From assembly GCF_027579695.1 (NCBI RefSeq), contig NC_083569.1:69028649-69092648 (forward strand): a stretch of 64,000 bases of DNA. The letters run 5' to 3'. The translations under genes and the position numbers were made by a program. The first letter of the stretch is position 1, and each line of letters opens with the position of its first letter. The notes under the pieces were generated by a model. The model was not told where the DNA came from. It worked only from the letters and a program-made list of their open reading frames with translations, and made no database searches. Of the stretch, positions 25,601 through 32,000 are shown one piece after another. This DNA is from Neoarius graeffei (lineage: Eukaryota > Chordata > Actinopteri > Siluriformes > Ariidae).

Positions 25601-25986
25601 GTCGCCAGGTCATCACAGGGCTGACACATAGACACAGACAACCATTCACACTCACATTCACACCTCCGGTCAATTTAGAGTCACCAGTTAACCTAACCTG
25701 CATGTCTTTGGACTGTGGGGGAAACCAGAGCACCCGGAGGAAACCCACGCAGACACAGGGAGAACATGCAGACTCCACACAGAAAGGCCCTCGCCGGCCA
25801 CGGGGCTCGAACCCGGACCTTCTTGCTGTGAGGCGACAGCGCTAACCACTACATCACCATGCCACCCTGTCCGCTTGATAGTAGTATTATTTAAATATTT
25901 GGCAAAGTTGCTTTTGCTTTAACCATTGATGAAAACCTAGTGTGTATTTATGATTTCATATACCATTTTGGAAATTTGTCTTAAAA

Positions 25987-26023
<37 letters not shown>

Positions 26024-29000
26024 GTGCACGCTGTTCACGAGATTATCCCGCAATGAGCAACAGTGGTCGTCGGCGTGGAAGAGGGGGTAAGAGGCTGAAA
26101 CATCAGGAGACCTCGGAGCAAGGGAGCTCTTTAGGCCAGTCAGGCCCAACAGGAAGCCTCTCCACAGGTGCCCCTGCACAAGAGGGCACACCTAACGCTT
26201 CTTTCCCTCTGGCTCCTCCAACAACCTCATCTTCTTGGCCTCCTTCAGTGGGCTCCCAGAATAGCCTGCCCTCTGTGCCCTATCCACCAGGCATGCTGCC
26301 CCTTTATCCACTCTACCCGCACCTCTCTCACCCCATCACAGACCCCTCCATGCATACTGGCCTTCGCTTTCCTGTTCAGAATTCTCAGGTGGCACCTCCC
26401 ATGGTGCCCCCCATGATGGCATTGGTACTTCCCAACTACATGTTTCCACAAATTGGCACGACCATGGCCCAGCCCGGGACTGCACCTATGCCTCAGCCCT
26501 TCTACAACCCCAATGTGTCTTTTCAATACCCCACAGCCAGCACTGCCCCTCCAGCACCCACTCAGACAGTAACGCCAGCCCCAAGAAACCCATCCCGCTG
26601 CAGCACACCTCAGTCCTGCAGCCAGAGGGAAGGAGGGGTGGAAAGAGAAGGAACAGAGTCGCCCCTTTTCCAGTCCCGATGTTCCTCCCCTCTGAATTTG
26701 CTTCAGCTCGAGGAGTCACCAACCAGTCGCCTTGAGGCAGTGACGGCACTGGCTTCTGGGCAACAGGCTACGCCTCCTACCGGTGGACAAGGAGGCGGGG
26801 TTGGAGGACCGGCAGCAGCCAATCAGAGAAGTGCAGCTGCAGACTCCAAAGAGAATGAAAATGTGAGAAGAGCGATTATTTATTGTTTTTATGGAGTACA
26901 TAAAAATTGAGTGAAAATAGAAGCTTGTTTGTCGTAGACAAAGTGGTTGCACATGGAAGTAAGTGCAGGTTCTCAGAATTACCCATCATAGTGATGATAA
27001 TTTTACTTTCGTTTAAAATAATGGCACCTAAAAGAGCAGAGTATGCTCCGATTTCTTTTCAGTGACTTCCAGCCATGCAGTGAAATCTCACTGTTTCTTA
27101 CCGATAGTCTAACTCGGTGGAAACTGTTTCTCTTCCCAGGGAGAAGCCAATGAATCAAATCAGGATGCCATGTCGTCCTCCTCCAGTGATCTGCTTGACC
27201 TGCTGCTGCAGGAGGACTCGCGATCAGGCACAGGCTCTGCCGCCTCGGGCTCTGGGTCCTCAGGCACAGGGTCCTCAGGATCTGGCTCAGGGTCTGGGTC
27301 CAATGGATGCAGCAGCTCTGGGAGTGGAACGAGTAAGTAGCGCTTGAAAATAAAAGTGATTCTCTAGAAGGTAGTGAGTGTAGTTTTGTAGTTTTTAAAA
27401 ATTTTCTATAGATTAAATATTATTACAACTACAATTACATCATTGATGAGTAAGGTCTAAGCCACGATTCAACCATGAATTTGCTGTAGTAAATGCATCA
27501 TAGTAACTCTTCTCATTATCTCTAGCCGCTTTATCCTGTTCTACAGGGTCGCAGGCAAGCTGGAGCCTATCCCAGCTGACTACGGGCGAAAGGCGGGGTA
27601 CACCCTGGACAAGTCGCCAGGTCATCACAGGGCTGACACATAGACACAGACAACCATTCACACTCACATTCACACCTACGGTCAATTTAGAGTCACCAGT
27701 TAACCTAACCTGCATGTCTTTGGACTGTGGGGGAAACCGGAGCACCCGGAGGAAACCCACGCGGACACGGGGAGAACATGCAAACTCCGCACAGAAAGGC
27801 CCTCGCCGGCCACGGGGCTCGAACCCGGACCTTCTTACTGTGAGGCAACAGCGCTAACCACTACACCACCGTGCCGCCATCATAGTAACTATGGTTAGAA
27901 AATATTTGCGAAATGTTTGGAGAACACATTTTGGCATTGGGCTAGTGTTTGATATGTAAGATTTTTTTTTCCTACTCAGCACACCAAGGCCATGGTCAAG
28001 GCTTGCTCAGTAAAAGCTATGGTAACTGTGGCAAACCTTGGTCATTTAGTATGCGATGGTATGTTTATTGTTACCAATAAAATATTTTTTTTGTGAGGGA
28101 GGCTGTGTTCAGTGAATAAGTTCTTCTCGTAGTAAAAACTGCATTTTCAGTCTTGACATTGTATTAAGGCTGTTACATGTAGGAATGACTTGGTGCCTTA
28201 CTTCTCTTACAGGAAGCAGCCAGAGCAGCCACACGAGCAAGTACTTCGGCAGTGTGGACTCGTCTGAGAATGACCACTCTCGTAAGCAGACAGCAGGGGG
28301 CAACGGAGAGGCCCAGTTCATTAAGTGTGTCCTGCAGGATCCCATCTGGCTGCTTATGGCCAATACAGATGAGAAAATCATGATGACCTATCAACTGCCC
28401 ATCAGGTTAAAAAAATAAACCGCATGAACACACAAACATCAAAGTTAATTACGAGACGCTTTCAGATCCCCTATACTGCATATGATGGGGCATGTTTTGT
28501 CAGTTCTTTTAAAGGGGAACCGAAGGCAAATTTTTTATTATCAAAATTCTATTTATCTCGTTTTATTAAATTTAGGAATGCATTTCTGACAGCTATTTTG
28601 TCACTGCTATAGCAAGTTATGAGTGTTTGAAATATGCTCTGTAATATATCAGTCCGTATGTCAAAGCAATGGCCGTAAACGAGATTCGCTGAGACCTGTG
28701 CGAGACATCGTAGGGCGGAAATCAAAGCGACCAACATCTGCCAACGTTGTCAAAAGACACACACGCCCTCCTTCGAATGCCGGAAGTTTTCCCTGTGTCC
28801 GAAATCGCTCCTTACTCACTACATAGGGCGCTATATAGTGTGGACGCCATTTTGTAGTGCTGTCTGAAACCTTAGTGAGGATTATGTGGAAAATGCGCTC
28901 AGTATAATACGTATTTATCACAAAAACACATGCATGTTTTTATTATTTTGAAAACCCACCAGTCGCCTGATCTGGCACGTTTTAATTGTGCGACAGTAAT

Positions 29001-32000
29001 GACGTAAATACCAGCGCGACGGACTCGTCCTTATCCTGTCGCCTTTCCAACTCCTCTCAGTTGGTTCAGAGTCGTATGGAATAATCTGCATGTCACGTAC
29101 GCGAGGGAGGCGGATGTATGTGCAGAAGTATACAGTTTAATAAAGTGCAGAATATATACACAGTGAGACAGTATATACACAGGGAAGCAATCAAAAACGA
29201 GAATACAGGCGAAAGGGTCAGTCGAAGCGCAAACAGAGAATCAAAGGCTAAGCGAGGACAAGAACGAGAAACAGGCACAAGGATCGTGAAACAGGAAATC
29301 AAGACAACGGGTAGAAAGGCTCGGTAATGCGTATCGTAATACTTCACGATGCAAATTAAATAGGCAAACACACAGCTCCTTAATTAAGCTCAGGTGCACC
29401 TTGTTCACGGTGCGCATGCAGCCTGAGCCGTGCCTTCACAGGACTGACGCTCCATCACTGATGAAGCTGGCAAATCTCGAAATTAATCTAAATTGGAATG
29501 ATATGGCAATCTGGCCGCTGTGTAAACAGTTTTCAAAATGGCGGTGCTGACATTTCACATTTGAAGTCTCGCACAAGTCTCGTGAAGATCATGGACCATA
29601 TGAACTACATTCAGCATGGCTAAAAACCGAAAAGGCTGATAAGTGTAATATAATATGCCAATACGAGTCACGATATAAGGTTAATAAAACCAAAAACATA
29701 ATTGAATAGCACGTTAATTAAGAAATAAAGCAAGTTTAAAAATGATTCAGTTCCCCTTTAAGACATGCAGCCAAGGCATTATTTTAACTCTAGTAGACTT
29801 TTCACTCCTACTGTCTGAAAATACACTAGAAGTTTGATTATACTCCATTAATTCAATTTGTGTGTGTGTGACAGGGACAGAGAGACTGTACTGCGTGAGG
29901 ACAGTGTTGCACTGAGAGCCATGCAGAAGCATCAGCCTCGGTTTACTGAGGAGCAGAAGCAGGAGCTGAGTCAGGTTCACCCCTGGATCCGCAGAGGACA
30001 CTTGCCACGTGCCATCAATATATCCGTGAGTTTCCGTCAAGAAAACGGAGTCTGTTCTGGGCTTTTACATCAGCACATACACTACCGTTCAAAAGTTTGG
30101 GGTCACTTTGAAATGTCCTTATTTTTGAAAGAAAAGCACTGTTCTTTTCAATGAAGATCACTTTAAACTAATCAGAAATCCACTCTATACATTGCTAATG
30201 TGGTAAATGACTATTCTAGCTGCAAATGTCTGGTTTTTGGTGCAATATCTCCATAGGTGTATAGACCCTTTTCAGTCACGTGACCTTCGTAAACGCGACC
30301 GCCATTTTGGACATGTAGTGGACTTCGGCTCGAATCGGTTTGAATGCGAGGAAGGCGACAAACATAAAAGAAAAAGGAGTGAGATGCAGAAAACTGTATT
30401 TACTAGTTTACTGTAATTATGATCTGGCAGCTATTTACACCGGATCCAGTGTAAATAGCTGCCGGAGCCAGCGTCCGAGCTTGCCGGAGTGTGCTCCGGC
30501 CGGCCGCGAGCGAGCGCGCTCCGGAACCTGGGACGTTGGCTCCGGCAGCTATTTACACTGGATCCGGTGTAAATAGCTGCCAGATCCTAATTACAGTAAA
30601 CTAGAATGGAATGTTAACAGCAATGTAATGCCTTTTCTGGCTAATTTTATTCGTCTTACCTCCAACAAAGTGGTCACTACACAAGCGTTGGTATGCCGCT
30701 ATCCATCTTCTCCGTCGGTCAGCATCTACCGGGATCCGATAAAATGATAACCCTTGCCTTGTTTGTTGATGGTTACTACATCCAGGTGCACAACAACATA
30801 GTGGCATGATGGAAGTCTTGCTGAAAATAAACACTTTCTTTGCTGCCGTTCCTCAGTGTTGGCTGTGGTAAACTACTGGTAGTACATGTCCAAAATGGCG
30901 GCTGCATTTGTCGTGACGTCACGTGAAAAGGGTCCATAGAGGCCCATTTCCAGCAACTCTCACTCCAGTGTTCTAAGGCCAAGTTTACATTAGACCGTAT
31001 CTGTCTCGTTTTCTTCGCGGATGCACTGTCCGTTTACATTAAACCGCCTGGAAACGCCGGGAAACGGGAATCCGCCAGCGTCCACGTATTCAATCCAGAT
31101 CGTGTCTGATCCGGTGCTGTGTAAACATTGAGAATACGCGGATACGCTGTGCTGAGCTCTAGCTGGCGTCGTCATTGGACAACATCACTGTGACATCCAC
31201 CTTCCTGATTCGCTGGCGTTGGTCATGTGATGCGACTGCTGAAAAACGGCGCGGACTTCCGCCTTGTATCACCTTTCATTAAAGAGTATAAAAGTATGAA
31301 AATACTGCAAATACTGATGCAAATACTGCCCATTGTGTAGTTATGATTGTCTTTAGGCTTGCCATCCTTCCACTTGCAAGTGGTAAGTGACTTGCGCACA
31401 GCGGCTCAGTCCCGAATCACTGCTCGTGTGCTTCACTCACGCGCTCTGTGAGCTGCGCAGGGCCGGAGTGCGCACCCTCCAGAGGGCACTCGCTGTTCAG
31501 GGCGGAGTGATTTGGAGCGCAGGATGCCTACAGAGCCGAGCGTATCCGTGTATTGGCGTTGCTGTGTGCACACTAATCGTTTTAAAAACGTTCATCTGAT
31601 GATCCGCTGATACGGTCTAATGTAAACCCCACCTAATGGTACAATGTGTTTGCTCATTGCCTCAGAAGGCTAATGGATGATTAGAAAACCCTTGTACAAT
31701 CATGTTAGCACAGCTGAAAACAGTTGAGCTCTTTAGAGAAGCTATAAAACTGACCTTCCTTTGAGCAGATTGAGTTTCTGGAGCATCACATTTGTGGGGT
31801 CGATTAAATGCTCAAAATGGCCAGAAACATGGCTTGACTATATTTTCTATTCATTTTACAACTTATGGTGGTAAATAAAAGTCTGACTTTTCATGGAAAA
31901 CACAAAATTGCCTGGGTGACCCCAAACTTTTGAACGGTAGTGTATTTCATTACTGTTCATCTGCCCTGATTAAAGAAAGTGAAAAACTGTTAGGGTGAGC

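Larger units (their letters stand above)
30265..30933 (-). mobile_element. P-like element with THAP exon and cruciform
   Basis: Ends ACCCTTTTCAGTCACGTGAC and, reversed, ACCCTTTTCACGTGACGTCA are inverted repeats; GCCATTTTGGACATGTA recurs inward on both sides. Flanks TGTATAG and TCCATAG suggest a 7-8 bp duplication with mismatches. P elements make 8-bp duplications and encode THAP transposases; a THAP exon is present here. The catalytic part is absent. Confidence 0.55.
30080..31942 (+). mobile_element. Tc1-type MITE (CACTACCGTTC family), copy 2, hit twice
   Basis: Ends CACTACCGTTCAAAAGTTTG and complement, with TA at 30078-30079 and 31943-31944. Compared with copies 1 and 3 it contains two extra segments: 30265-30933 and 30977-31633. 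Confidence 0.88.

Noticed and set aside
26245-26952. Minus-strand frames opposite the large PER1 exon
   Set aside because: Shadows of the Pro/Ser-rich coding strand; no family match.
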